51,868 bases of DNA from CANKHA01 sp035699705 (GTDB lineage Bacteria; Pseudomonadota; Alphaproteobacteria; Rhizobiales; Xanthobacteraceae): positions 1 to 51,868 of the forward strand of contig DASSPI010000065.1 of the NCBI GenBank assembly GCA_035699705.1, written 5' to 3'. Shown here in pieces: positions 7,832-16,189 of the stretch. A program made the translations under genes and the position numbers. How positions within the stretch are numbered: position 1 is the first letter of the stretch; each line of letters begins with the position of its first letter. The notes below the pieces were generated by a model. It did no database searches. It saw only the letters and a list, made by a program, of their open reading frames with translations, and was not told the origin of the DNA.

Positions 7832-9505
7832 TCAGCCGAATAGTCCGCCGACACGCGTCCCTGCAATCCGATTCACGACATACAGGCTGAGCGCGCACAT
7901 GACGATCAGAATCACTCCCAGGGCGGCCGCCTGGCTCTGCGAACCCGCGATATAGAAAGTGAAGATGCCGAACGGCATCATCTCCCAGCCTCCCAGGGTA
8001 AGAAAGATTGTGGCCGATGCTTCCTGGATAGAGGTGAGAAAAGAGAACAAAGCGCCCACCATGATGCCTTTCCACACCAACGGGACGGTAATGTCGCGGA
8101 ATGTACGCAGCTTTGTGGCACCGACATTTTCCGCCGCTTCCTCCATCGATTTGTGCACCAGCTGCAACGATGAAAGACTGCCCCGGACCGTGTAAGGAAG
8201 CCGCCGCACCGCCAGCACAAGGGGCAGCACGATCCACATGCTCGTCAGCGGGGTGTCGATCCAAGGCAGAGGGAAGTTGAAGGCCCGAATATAGGCAATG
8301 CCGATAGCTGTTCCTGGGATAGCAAGGATCAGTGTGGTGAGCGCGTCCATTGTATTTCGACCTGGCGCTCGGGTACGTCCCATAGCCCATGCCATCGGCA
8401 CGCCGATCGCGAGACACAAGAAGACGGCGATACCGGAGAAGATGAAGGAGTTGATGATGAACTTCGGCGTTTCGATGCTCACCTGCCGGAAGAATTCCAG
8501 TGTGTAGACAAGCGGCACCGGGGTGAGCGCCCAGCCTCGCCCGATAGAGGCGAGCAGCACGCCAACCTGCGGGACGAATGAAATAAACAGCAGCGCCGAA
8601 AGAAATCCGACTGCCGCCAATTGCTTTACGGGGCTGAGCGTCCGGCGCTCAACTTTGCTGTAGGACAGGGAGCTGTAGTCTTTCAGCGCCACGTATTGCC
8701 GGGCAGCGATGACGAAGATGATGGCCAAGACCACGAGCAGTGCGGAAATGACGATTCCCATGCGGAAGATTCGCCGATCGACGAATTGCATGATGTTCAA
8801 ATAGGCTTGCGGCGCCAGCAGATCCTGCACGCCGAGGACCAGTGGCGTGATGAAATCGGCGAAGGTCCAGATGAAGACAAGCAAGGCGCCTGACATGTAG
8901 CCAGGCGTGGTGAGCGGCAAAGTGATATCCCTGAACTTGCGCCAGCCTCTTGCGCCCATGCCCTCCGCTGCTTCCTCCAAAGCCGGATCGACTTTCGAAA
9001 GCGCATCCAGCACGCTGAGTGTCACCATCGGAAACAGGTGGATTGTTTCAACCAGCAATATTCCGTGCATGCCGTACATAAAATTGATGGGGTGCTGCAT
9101 GCCGAACCAGTCCATCAAGATCACGTTCACCGTTCCAGCGCGGCCGAAGATAAAAGTGAAACCCAGCACCCCCACAAGCGGCGGCAGGATAAGCGGCAAC
9201 ATCGTGAGATATGAGAAAAGATTGCGGCCGGGAAAGTCGTAACGAACGAGAAGAAAAGCGACCGAAATTCCGATCACCGACGTTGTGAAAACTGCCGCGA
9301 TCCCCAGAACCATCGATTTCCAGAACGAGCGCAAATAGTAGGAGTCGGTAAAGAACTCCTGGAAATTAGTCAGCGTGAAATGCCCGATCTCATCCGTAAA
9401 AGCCTCGTAGAAGATGCGGACGAGCGGGAAGACCACGAATATAATTAGAAACGACCAGATGATGCCGTACCCGATCGCCGCCAGGGGTAGCCGGGGAAAG
9501 GTCAT
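7832..9505 (-). CDS. ABC importer permease, fused two-unit type
   Basis: This 557-aa integral membrane protein has about a dozen hydrophobic segments and two binding-protein-dependent transport domains in tandem. Each carries an EAA loop (EEAAEGMGARGWRKFRDITLP and EEAAENVGATKLRTFRDITV), which docks onto the ATPase. This duplicated architecture is seen in Fe(III)-type (FbpB), thiamine and 2-aminoethylphosphonate permeases. The start overlaps the ATPase stop by 4 bp. It is the last gene of a solute-binding protein, ATPase, permease operon, and converges on gpsA with a 27-bp gap. The transported solute cannot be assigned. Confidence 0.9.
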   Translation of the reverse strand: MTFPRLPLAAIGYGIIWSFLIIFVVFPLVRIFYEAFTDEIGHFTLTNFQEFFTDSYYLRSFWKSMVLGIAAVFTTSVIGISVAFLLVRYDFPGRNLFSYLTMLPLILPPLVGVLGFTFIFGRAGTVNVILMDWFGMQHPINFMYGMHGILLVETIHLFPMVTLSVLDALSKVDPALEEAAEGMGARGWRKFRDITLPLTTPGYMSGALLVFIWTFADFITPLVLGVQDLLAPQAYLNIMQFVDRRIFRMGIVISALLVVLAIIFVIAARQYVALKDYSSLSYSKVERRTLSPVKQLAAVGFLSALLFISFVPQVGVLLASIGRGWALTPVPLVYTLEFFRQVSIETPKFIINSFIFSGIAVFLCLAIGVPMAWAMGRTRAPGRNTMDALTTLILAIPGTAIGIAYIRAFNFPLPWIDTPLTSMWIVLPLVLAVRRLPYTVRGSLSSLQLVHKSMEEAAENVGATKLRTFRDITVPLVWKGIMVGALFSFLTSIQEASATIFLTLGGWEMMPFGIFTFYIAGSQSQAAALGVILIVMCALSLYVVNRIAGTRVGGLFG

Positions 9506-10581
9506 TTTTCCCCCTGAATGGCTACCGTGCTACTGGCGGGCAGCGTCATAGTCACCTTGCCGCCGACTTGCAACGCAGTATGGTGCCAAAGATCGCGGAC
9601 ATCGACCTTAAACACGACGCCGGAGGCCAACTCAACGTCGTAGCGTATCGTGTGCCCGAGATACGCCACAAAGGTGATCCGGCCGTCGATTAAGTTGTGG
9701 TCCGGACCAGGCTCAGCCGCGATGCTGGCGTTCTCCGGACGGATGCAGAGAACGCAGCGATCCCCAACAGCAAATTGCCTATCAAGAAGCGCGGAAAGTT
9801 CACCCAGAACCGTCTTGACCCGCAAACGATCTGCTTGCGGGTCGATTGCTTGAACAGTGCCGTCGATCAGGTTATTGATCCCAATAAAATCGGCAACAAA
9901 GCGTCTGGCCGGCCGTTCATAGAGCGTCCGGGGCGGCCCTGACTCGAGCACCTTTCCTTGATTGAATATGGCGATCTTGTCGGACAACGTCAGCGCTTCT
10001 TCCTGGTCGTGCGTCACATACAGCGTGGTAATGCCGAGCTCTTGCTGGAGCTTGCGGATCTCTTGCCGGACCTGCACCCGGACCTTTGCGTCCAGGTTGG
10101 AAAGCGGTTCGTCGAGTAAGAGGATTTTCGGGTTCAACACGAGAGCACGCGCAAGCGCAACACGCTGCTGCTGTCCGCCCGAAAGCTGACCCGGATAGCG
10201 GTTCAGCAGTCCGGAAAGCTTCACTTTCTCAAAGACAGCTTCAACGCGTGCCGTAATTTCCGCATTAGGAACGCGGCGAAGTTTCAGGCCGTACGCCGCA
10301 TTGTCGAACACGGTCATGTGCGGCCACAGGGCAAAATTTTGGAATACCATCCCGATGCCGCGCTCATGCGGGGGCACCTTGCTGACGTTTTTTTCATCAA
10401 ACCGGATTTCGCCCTCGTCGGGCGAATAGAAGCCGGCGATCAGCCGGAGCAACGTGGTCTTCCCGCAGCCGGAAGGACCCAGGAGGGTGAATAGCTCACC
10501 CTCCTGGATCGAAAGATTGACCTCGCTTACTGCGGCCATGGCCCCGAAGCGCTTGGTAACATTCTCTATGTCGATGCGCAT
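9502..10581 (-). CDS. ABC importer ATP-binding protein
   Basis: The 359-aa ATPase carries Walker A GPSGCGKTT, the Q-loop in GMVFQNFALWPH, signature LSGGQQQR, Walker B KILLLDEP and the switch His in YVTHDQEEAL. The C-terminal portion, from about residue 240, looks like a TOBE regulatory domain, as in the PotA/FbpC/MalK group. It powers the permease encoded immediately downstream (4-bp overlap) and lies 23 bp after the solute-binding gene. Family resemblance is to Fe(III), spermidine/putrescine and phosphonate importers; the substrate is not determined. Confidence 0.92.
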   Translation of the reverse strand: MRIDIENVTKRFGAMAAVSEVNLSIQEGELFTLLGPSGCGKTTLLRLIAGFYSPDEGEIRFDEKNVSKVPPHERGIGMVFQNFALWPHMTVFDNAAYGLKLRRVPNAEITARVEAVFEKVKLSGLLNRYPGQLSGGQQQRVALARALVLNPKILLLDEPLSNLDAKVRVQVRQEIRKLQQELGITTLYVTHDQEEALTLSDKIAIFNQGKVLESGPPRTLYERPARRFVADFIGINNLIDGTVQAIDPQADRLRVKTVLGELSALLDRQFAVGDRCVLCIRPENASIAAEPGPDHNLIDGRITFVAYLGHTIRYDVELASGVVFKVDVRDLWHHTALQVGGKVTMTLPASSTVAIQGEK

Positions 10582-10604
10582 GACGGGTTCCGGGCCGGCG
10601 GTGC

Positions 10605-11738
10605 TTAAAATTTCTTCTTCAAATCTTCCCAGACCGACTCGATGTCTTGGCGGAATTGCGAGTTGACGCCCTCGTAACGCCCCTGCGCGATGCCATCGTC
10701 ATAGATGTTGGTCACTTCCCGATCGAAGTAGGAACGCATGCCTCCGGTGAATTCGACCGCCATTTCAGCGGTCGATCCGGGGGCGCCTTGCACGCTGTAT
10801 TTTGGCGTTATCGGGAACACGCCCCGCTCCATCGCCACGCGTTGGCCCCGCTCCGAAAGCATGAACTCGATGAAGGCGCGTGCGGCTTTCGGATGCTTGG
10901 CGCCGGCGATGATCGAAATCGGCTCTGGTGTGATCCAGGCGGTTTTCGGCGCGACGAACTTGATGTCGAAGCCGGCAAGGCGATCTTCGAAAGCCATATA
11001 GCTCGGAACAGCAAAGCCGGCGGCAAACTCACCCTTCGCAACGACCGAGGGAACGTCGCGGCTGCGAGCGGTGAAGATACCGGTATTGGCACCAAGCCGC
11101 TTCAGCCACTCCCATCCCTTCGCATCGCCGTCGCGTTGCAGAATGACCTCGTAAGTGGCATGGCTGCTGCTCGAACGGCTGGGCGCACATTGAGCCACAT
11201 AACCCTTTAGCTTCGGATGCAACAGATCGTCCCAATCCTTGGGTTCGGGCACACCGAGGCGCGCCAGAACTCTGGGATTGTACACAAGGCCGTAAGGTTC
11301 CAGCACGGTGCCGATCCAGAAGCCCTTGGGATCCTTCAACGGGATCGGAAGCGGCTTCCCGATGCTGACTGGAATCGAATCGACCACCTCTTGGGGCAGA
11401 TCGAGCTTTGCGATTAGCTTCTGCTCCGCAAGTTTGTCATAGAGGGCACTCTCGCCGCCCCAAAATATGTCTGCCTCGGGCCGACCCTTCCACTCAACGA
11501 TCCGGCCATAAGCAACTGGCGTCCCGGCAGCGAGGGCATTCGTCCTCACGGTGATATTCCACTTTTCCTTGGCGTATTTGGCGAACTCCGCCAGCGCCGG
11601 ATCGGTAAGAGTTTTGGCGACAGGCGTAATGAGAACGAGCTCGTTCTCAATCGCACCCGTTTGCTGAGCGGGTGCCGATGCCACGATCCCGCCGCCAATC
11701 AGCGCGACAGCAGCGGTCAGGCGCATAATCCTGTTCAT
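10605..11738 (-). CDS. ABC importer periplasmic solute-binding protein (family 1)
   Basis: The 377-aa precursor starts at an ATG at 11738 preceded by AGGGAG at good spacing. A longer frame to 11870 would run through the FNR/FixK box at 11800 and is rejected. A signal peptide is visible (MNRIMRL, then AAVALIGGGIVASAPAQ). The mature part has the FbpA-like fold signature NELVLITPVAK and YGRIVEWKGRPEADIFWGGE. It binds the solute in the periplasm for the permease/ATPase pair downstream. A close homologue of identical length (377 aa) lies at 33268-34401 without its own transporter. A minus-strand -10, TAAAAT (11773-11778), sits at the class II position relative to the box, supporting low-oxygen control. 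Confidence 0.9.
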   Translation of the reverse strand: MNRIMRLTAAVALIGGGIVASAPAQQTGAIENELVLITPVAKTLTDPALAEFAKYAKEKWNITVRTNALAAGTPVAYGRIVEWKGRPEADIFWGGESALYDKLAEQKLIAKLDLPQEVVDSIPVSIGKPLPIPLKDPKGFWIGTVLEPYGLVYNPRVLARLGVPEPKDWDDLLHPKLKGYVAQCAPSRSSSSHATYEVILQRDGDAKGWEWLKRLGANTGIFTARSRDVPSVVAKGEFAAGFAVPSYMAFEDRLAGFDIKFVAPKTAWITPEPISIIAGAKHPKAARAFIEFMLSERGQRVAMERGVFPITPKYSVQGAPGSTAEMAVEFTGGMRSYFDREVTNIYDDGIAQGRYEGVNSQFRQDIESVWEDLKKKF

Positions 11739-11799
11739 AATTTTCTCCCTTTCGAGAAATCTCGGCAAAACAATTTTAGCGGCGGGCCGGGAACTGTCT

Positions 11800-11813
11800 T
11801 TGATCCGCATCAA
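11800..11813. promoter_or_regulatory. FNR/FixK-type box TTGATCCGCATCAA
   Basis: A perfect TTGAT-N4-ATCAA palindrome upstream of the solute-binding gene. The predicted minus-strand start is near 11765, with a strong -10, TAAAAT (11773-11778). This is one of the best promoter geometries in the window. Confidence 0.82.
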
Positions 11814-11826
11814 AATCAAAAGAGGC

Positions 11827-12276
11827 TCAGTCCCAAGCCAGCACGACGCCGACCAACACCAGGATCGCAATCACGGCCGTGGCAATGACAATGGCCTTTT
11901 CCAGGGGCTCGCCCTTGTGCCGGACATTGGCGTTCTCGCCCGCTTTTGTCCGCCAGACGCCGATCTCTATCCGGTAGTGGTCAAGGATGGCGAATGGGTA
12001 AGCCAGCATTAGGAGAGAGGTTGCCGCGCAGGCGCCAGCGGCAAGGGAAAATACAAATTCGCTCGGCTGCGAAGATGCAATCAGCGGAAGACCGACGAGC
12101 GAGAGCGAAGGAATAATGGTGGCGAAAACCAGATAATCCGCCCACGCCAACCAGTTTGGCCAGTCGGGGTGCTTGTCGCGAACGCCCAGTTCCCGCTGGA
12201 TACGAAACATGAAGACCGAGATGCCGAAGCCCGACAGAATGCTGGCCACGGTCAAATAAGGTTGCGGAAATCTCAT
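11827..12276 (-). CDS. Small integral membrane protein of unknown function
   Basis: I do not recognise this 149-aa protein. It has about four hydrophobic stretches (TVASILSGFGISVFMF; YLVFATIIPSLSLVGLPLIA; FVFSLAAGACAATSLLMLAY; AIVIATAVIAILVLVGVVLA), separated by charged loops (RIQRELGVRDKHPDWPNW; LDHYRIEIGVWRTKAG). The frame is open up to 12336, but that start would fall inside the FNR/FixK box at 12336-12349. The internal ATG at 12276, 25 bp from the predicted start site, is preferred. It faces the acetyl-CoA synthetase operon across the shared box, so the two are probably co-induced. Its gene ends 13 bp before the 11800 box. Confidence 0.65.
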   Translation of the reverse strand: MRFPQPYLTVASILSGFGISVFMFRIQRELGVRDKHPDWPNWLAWADYLVFATIIPSLSLVGLPLIASSQPSEFVFSLAAGACAATSLLMLAYPFAILDHYRIEIGVWRTKAGENANVRHKGEPLEKAIVIATAVIAILVLVGVVLAWD

Positions 12277-12335
12277 CGCTGCAACTGCCGCCCCGTGAAA
12301 TTGATTTAAACGTAGCCATTTGGGGGCTGCACCCA

Positions 12336-12349
12336 TTGATGCAGGTCAA
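12336..12349. promoter_or_regulatory. FNR/FixK-type box TTGATGCAGGTCAA, divergent
   Basis: One mismatch from the perfect palindrome; the identical 14-mer recurs at 24210. Centred at 12342.5, it gives predicted start sites at about 12301 (minus) and 12384 (plus). These lie 25 and 27 bp from the chosen start codons of the membrane protein and the acetyl-CoA synthetase. Confidence 0.75.
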
Positions 12350-12410
12350 TACCGGCGTCCTGCCCCACGTCCATGCTGCGCAAGCCTCTTACGCTGGACA
12401 CGGCATCTGC

Positions 12411-14168
12411 ATGGATTGGGAGCGGATCTCAAAGCGACCGGAGGGCTACGCTTCGGCCAACCTCAAAAACTATGAGGAGTGCGTCAGCGCATTCTCCTGG
12501 CGGCAAGCTCGCGCAAAGCTGGCCGGCCTGCCCGGCGGCGCGCTCAACATCGCGTATGAGGCTGTGGATCGCCACGTTGTCGCCGGCCGCGGAGGCAAGC
12601 TCGCGCTGCGATGGATTGGCAAGGACGATCGCATCGAGGATTTCACTTACTCGGCGCTCCAGTCAGCAGCCAATCGGTTTGCCAACGTGCTGGCGCAGCA
12701 CGGCGTCGCCAAAGGTGATTGCGTTTATTCGCTGCTCGGCCGGGTACCCGAGCTTTATTTCGCTGCACTGGGCACGTTGAAAAACGGCAGCGTCTTTTCC
12801 CCCCTGTTCTCCGCTTTCGGCCCCGAGCCGATCAAGGCTCGCACCACCATCGGCGAGGCGAAGGTGCTCGTCACGACCGAATCCTTCTACCGCCGCAAGG
12901 TCGAACCGTGGCGCAAAGAGCTCAGGAGCTTGCAGTACGTTTTTCTGACCGACTGCTCGAACAATCCGCTGCCGGACACACTCAATCTCACCTCCGCGTT
13001 GGCCGCAGCCTCCGACGCATTCGAGACCGTGAGAACACGTCCGGAGGACATGGCGCTATTGCATTTCACCAGTGGCACGACGGGTAGGCCCAAAGGGGCA
13101 GTGCATGTGCACGAAGCGGTCGTTGCCCATCACATCACCGGCCAGTTCGCGTTGGATCTCAAGCCCGATGATATCTTTTGGTGCACCGCCGACCCCGGCT
13201 GGGTGACCGGCACTTCCTATGGAATCATCGCTCCGCTCACGAACGGCGCCACGCTGGTCATCGATCAAGCGGAGTTCGATGCCGAGCGCTGGTATCGCAT
13301 CCTGCAGGATCAGAAGGTCACCATCTGGTACACGGCACCCACGGCCATCCGCATGCTGATGAAGGTTGGCAGCGATACCGCTAAACGGTTTGATCTCTCA
13401 CATCTGCGCTTCATCTCCAGCGTGGGCGAGCCACTGAATCCTGAAGCCGTGATCTGGGGAGCTGAGGCCTTTGGAAAACCTTTCCATGACAATTGGTGGC
13501 AGACTGAAACGGGCGGCATCATGATCGCGAACTATTTGTCGATGGATGTGAAGCCCGGGTCGATGGGACGGCCGCTCCCAGGCGTCACGGCGGGAATTGT
13601 CGAGCGGAGTGAAGGTGGCACGGTGCACGAAGTCACCAAGCCTATGGCCATGGGAGAACTCGCCCTGCGCCCCGGCTGGCCTTCGATGATGCGCGGTTAC
13701 CTCCACGAGGAGGAGCGATATCGCAAGTGTTTCGTCGGTGGCTGGTATCTTACCGGCGACCTCGCGATGCGGGATGCCGAAGGCTATTACTGGTTCGTCG
13801 GGCGCGCCGATGACGTCATCAAGAGCGCCGGCCACCTGATCGGTCCCTTCGAGGTCGAAAGCGCGCTGATGGAGCACAAGGCTGTCGCTGAGGCTGCCGT
13901 CATCGGCGTTCCGGACCCGACCGCCGGCGAGATGGTCAAAGCCTACGTGGCGCTGAAGATAGGCAACGAGCCAAGCGAAGCTCTGCGCAAGGAATTGCTC
14001 GGGCACGCGCGAACGCGTCTCGGCCCGGCGGTTGCGCCCAAGGACATCGCCTTTCGCCAGAACCTTCCCAAGACGCGTAGCGGCAAGATCATGCGGCGCT
14101 TGCTAAAGGCGCGCGAACTGGGCCTTCCCGAGGGCGACATTTCAACACTGGAAAGCGAGGAGCGATGA
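12411..14168 (+). CDS. AMP-forming acetyl-CoA synthetase-like acyl-CoA synthetase
   Basis: This is a 585-aa member of the adenylate-forming superfamily, closest in layout to the shorter Bacillus AcsA type (start NLKNYEECVSAFSW). Motifs are the phosphate loop HFTSGTTGRPKGAVH, the acyl-adenylate region WWQTETGG, GWYLTGDLA, and the C-terminal catalytic Lys segment KTRSGKIMRR, the usual site of regulatory acetylation. It activates acetate or a short acyl acid to the CoA thioester; in reverse it could conserve energy. The frame opens at 12336 inside the regulatory box, so ATG 12411 (MDWERISKRP) is taken as the start although its RBS is weak. It is the first gene of a five-gene operon with PDH subunits and an acyl carrier protein; its stop overlaps the next start (ATGA). 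Confidence 0.88.
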   Translation: MDWERISKRPEGYASANLKNYEECVSAFSWRQARAKLAGLPGGALNIAYEAVDRHVVAGRGGKLALRWIGKDDRIEDFTYSALQSAANRFANVLAQHGVAKGDCVYSLLGRVPELYFAALGTLKNGSVFSPLFSAFGPEPIKARTTIGEAKVLVTTESFYRRKVEPWRKELRSLQYVFLTDCSNNPLPDTLNLTSALAAASDAFETVRTRPEDMALLHFTSGTTGRPKGAVHVHEAVVAHHITGQFALDLKPDDIFWCTADPGWVTGTSYGIIAPLTNGATLVIDQAEFDAERWYRILQDQKVTIWYTAPTAIRMLMKVGSDTAKRFDLSHLRFISSVGEPLNPEAVIWGAEAFGKPFHDNWWQTETGGIMIANYLSMDVKPGSMGRPLPGVTAGIVERSEGGTVHEVTKPMAMGELALRPGWPSMMRGYLHEEERYRKCFVGGWYLTGDLAMRDAEGYYWFVGRADDVIKSAGHLIGPFEVESALMEHKAVAEAAVIGVPDPTAGEMVKAYVALKIGNEPSEALRKELLGHARTRLGPAVAPKDIAFRQNLPKTRSGKIMRRLLKARELGLPEGDISTLESEER

Positions 14169-15154
14169 ATTCCACGGACAAGCCGCGGTTGTCGCGGACA
14201 CATGCGCTCGATCTGCTAAAACAGATGATTCGCATCCGTCGCTTCGAGGACAAATGCGCGGAGCTCTACACCCAGGAAAAAATTCGGGGCTTCCTGCATC
14301 TCTATGATGGCGAGGAAGCGGTCGCTGTCGGTGTTATCCCCGTCCTGGAAAAATATGACCGCATCGTCGCAACCTATCGCGAGCATGGGCATGCGCTGGT
14401 CCGCGGTGTATCGATGAGAGCGGCACTCGCCGAGATGTATGGAAAGCAGGAGGGCTGCAGCCACGGCCGCGGTGGCTCGATGCACCTGTTCGACAAGGCC
14501 ACGAATTTCTATGGCGGCAATGCCATCGTTGGAGGCGGGTTGCCGCTTGCGGTGGGTCTCGCCCTGGCGGATCACATGCGGCAGAAACCTGTTGTTACGG
14601 CCTGTTTCTTCGGCGAAGGCGCCGTGGCGGAGGGCGAATTCCATGAAAGTCTGAATCTCGCGGCACTCTGGAGTCTGCCGGTATTATTCGTTTGCGAGAA
14701 CAACCTTTATGCCATGGGAACCGCTCTCGCGATTTCCGAATCCGAAACCAACATCCAGCTGAAGGCTGCATCTTACCGAATTGCTTCGGAAGCGGTTGAC
14801 GGCATGGACGTGGTCGCGGTGGAGGCGGCAGCCCGGCGTGCGATGCATGCGGTGCGCGAGACCGGCAAGCCCTACTTCCTGGAGTGCCGCACCTATCGCC
14901 TGCGTGCTCATTCCATGTTCGACGCTCAGCTCTATCGCGACAAGGCCGAAGTGGAAGCGTGGCGGCACAAAGAGCCGATCGTCCGTTTTCAGGGCTGGCT
15001 TGAGACAAACCACATGGCTCACCCCGATGACATGGTTCGGATCGAAGCCGAGGTGGCAGCCGAAATCGCCGACGCCGTTGCCTTTGCCGAAGCCGGCACG
15101 TGGGAGCCGATCGAGCAACTCACCCGCTTCACCTATGCGGAGAAGGCGGCCTGA
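14165..15154 (+). CDS. pdhA: Pyruvate (2-oxoacid) dehydrogenase E1 component, alpha subunit
   Basis: A 329-aa thiamine-diphosphate-dependent subunit of the alpha2-beta2 type. The TPP/Mg motif runs from GEG (residues 150-152) to ENN (178-180), with the segment EGAVAEGEFHESLNLAALWS between. The phosphorylation-loop-like YRLRAHSMFD is typical of PDH/acetoin dehydrogenase E1alpha. With the beta subunit it decarboxylates a 2-oxoacid, most likely pyruvate, and transfers the acyl group to E2 lipoate. The start overlaps the upstream synthetase by 4 bp. Acetoin or branched-chain substrates cannot be excluded by reading alone, because the families share these motifs. Confidence 0.88.
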   Translation: MNSTDKPRLSRTHALDLLKQMIRIRRFEDKCAELYTQEKIRGFLHLYDGEEAVAVGVIPVLEKYDRIVATYREHGHALVRGVSMRAALAEMYGKQEGCSHGRGGSMHLFDKATNFYGGNAIVGGGLPLAVGLALADHMRQKPVVTACFFGEGAVAEGEFHESLNLAALWSLPVLFVCENNLYAMGTALAISESETNIQLKAASYRIASEAVDGMDVVAVEAAARRAMHAVRETGKPYFLECRTYRLRAHSMFDAQLYRDKAEVEAWRHKEPIVRFQGWLETNHMAHPDDMVRIEAEVAAEIADAVAFAEAGTWEPIEQLTRFTYAEKAA

Positions 15155-15171
15155 CCGGTCGATGCAGCACC

Positions 15172-16179
15172 ATGGCAACAGAAGCTATTCAGTCTCAGGC
15201 CGTTGAAACAACCTATCGCGATGCGGTGCGCGAGGCGATCCGTGACGCCATGCGGCGCGATGAGCGGGTATTTTTGATGGGAGAGGATGTCGGCCGCTAT
15301 GGTGGCTGCTACGCCGTCAGCAAAGGGCTACAGGCAGAATTCGGGCCTGAACGCATCCGCGATACGCCGCTGTCGGAATCCGGCTTCACCGGGGCCGGCA
15401 TTGGCGCGGCCATGGCAGGAATGCGTCCGATCGTCGAGCTGATGACGGTGAATTTCAGCCTCTTGGCGCTCGATCAAATTCTCAACACCGCGGCCACAGT
15501 CCGGCACATGTCCGGCAACCAGTTTGGCGTGCCCTTGGTCATTCGGCTGGCTACTGGCGCCGGCCGTCAGCTCGCCGCCCAACATTCGCACAGTCTCGAA
15601 GGCTGGTACGCGCATATTCCCGGCATCAAGGTGCTCGCGCCGGCCACGCTGGAAGACGCGCGCGGCATGCTTTGGACAGCGCTGGAGGATCCGGACCCGG
15701 TGCTGATCTTCGAGAACGTCATGTTGTATAATGCAACGGGCAAGCTCGCATCGAACGCCGGACCTGTCGAGATCGACAAGGCCGCCGTTCGCCGGCCCGG
15801 CCGGGATATTTCGCTCATCACCTACGGTGGCTCTCTCGGGAAAACACTCGAAGCGGCTACTGTCCTGGCAACGCAGAATATCGACGCCGAGGTGATCGAC
15901 TTGCGCAGTCTGAGACCTCTCGACGATGCCACAATCATCGCCTCGGTGAAAAAGACCCGACGTGCGATCATCGTCGACGAAGGGTGGCGGACCGGCAGCT
16001 TGGCGGCCGAAATCTCCGCGCGCCTCATAGAACATGTTTTTTGGGATCTCGATGCGCCAATCGGTCGGGTCTGCAGCGCGGAAGTCCCAATCCCCTACTC
16101 TCGCCACCTCGAAAATGCGGCTACTCCGCAAGTGGTCAACATCGTCGCTGCCGCGAAAGCGGCAGTCGTACGAACATAG
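15172..16179 (+). CDS. pdhB: Pyruvate (2-oxoacid) dehydrogenase E1 component, beta subunit
   Basis: This 335-aa partner of the alpha subunit starts at ATG 15172 (MATEAIQSQAVETTYRDAVR), 17 bp after the pdhA stop; a longer frame would overlap pdhA. Characteristic E1beta segments are VFLMGEDVGRYGG, RIRDTPLSESGFTGAGIGAA, MSGNQFGVPLVIR and the C-terminal IIVDEGWRTGSLAAEI. It lacks the N-terminal lipoyl domain found on some alphaproteobacterial PdhB proteins, so lipoylation here rests on E2 alone. It forms the heterotetrameric E1 with the upstream product. It is followed by the E2 gene after 10 bp. Confidence 0.88.
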   Translation: MATEAIQSQAVETTYRDAVREAIRDAMRRDERVFLMGEDVGRYGGCYAVSKGLQAEFGPERIRDTPLSESGFTGAGIGAAMAGMRPIVELMTVNFSLLALDQILNTAATVRHMSGNQFGVPLVIRLATGAGRQLAAQHSHSLEGWYAHIPGIKVLAPATLEDARGMLWTALEDPDPVLIFENVMLYNATGKLASNAGPVEIDKAAVRRPGRDISLITYGGSLGKTLEAATVLATQNIDAEVIDLRSLRPLDDATIIASVKKTRRAIIVDEGWRTGSLAAEISARLIEHVFWDLDAPIGRVCSAEVPIPYSRHLENAATPQVVNIVAAAKAAVVRT

Positions 16180-16189
16180 AGGATCGAAC

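Noticed and set aside
11739..11870. N-terminal extension of the solute-binding protein
   Set aside because: It would cross the perfect FNR/FixK box and the predicted -10, and it precedes a clear signal peptide with its own RBS.
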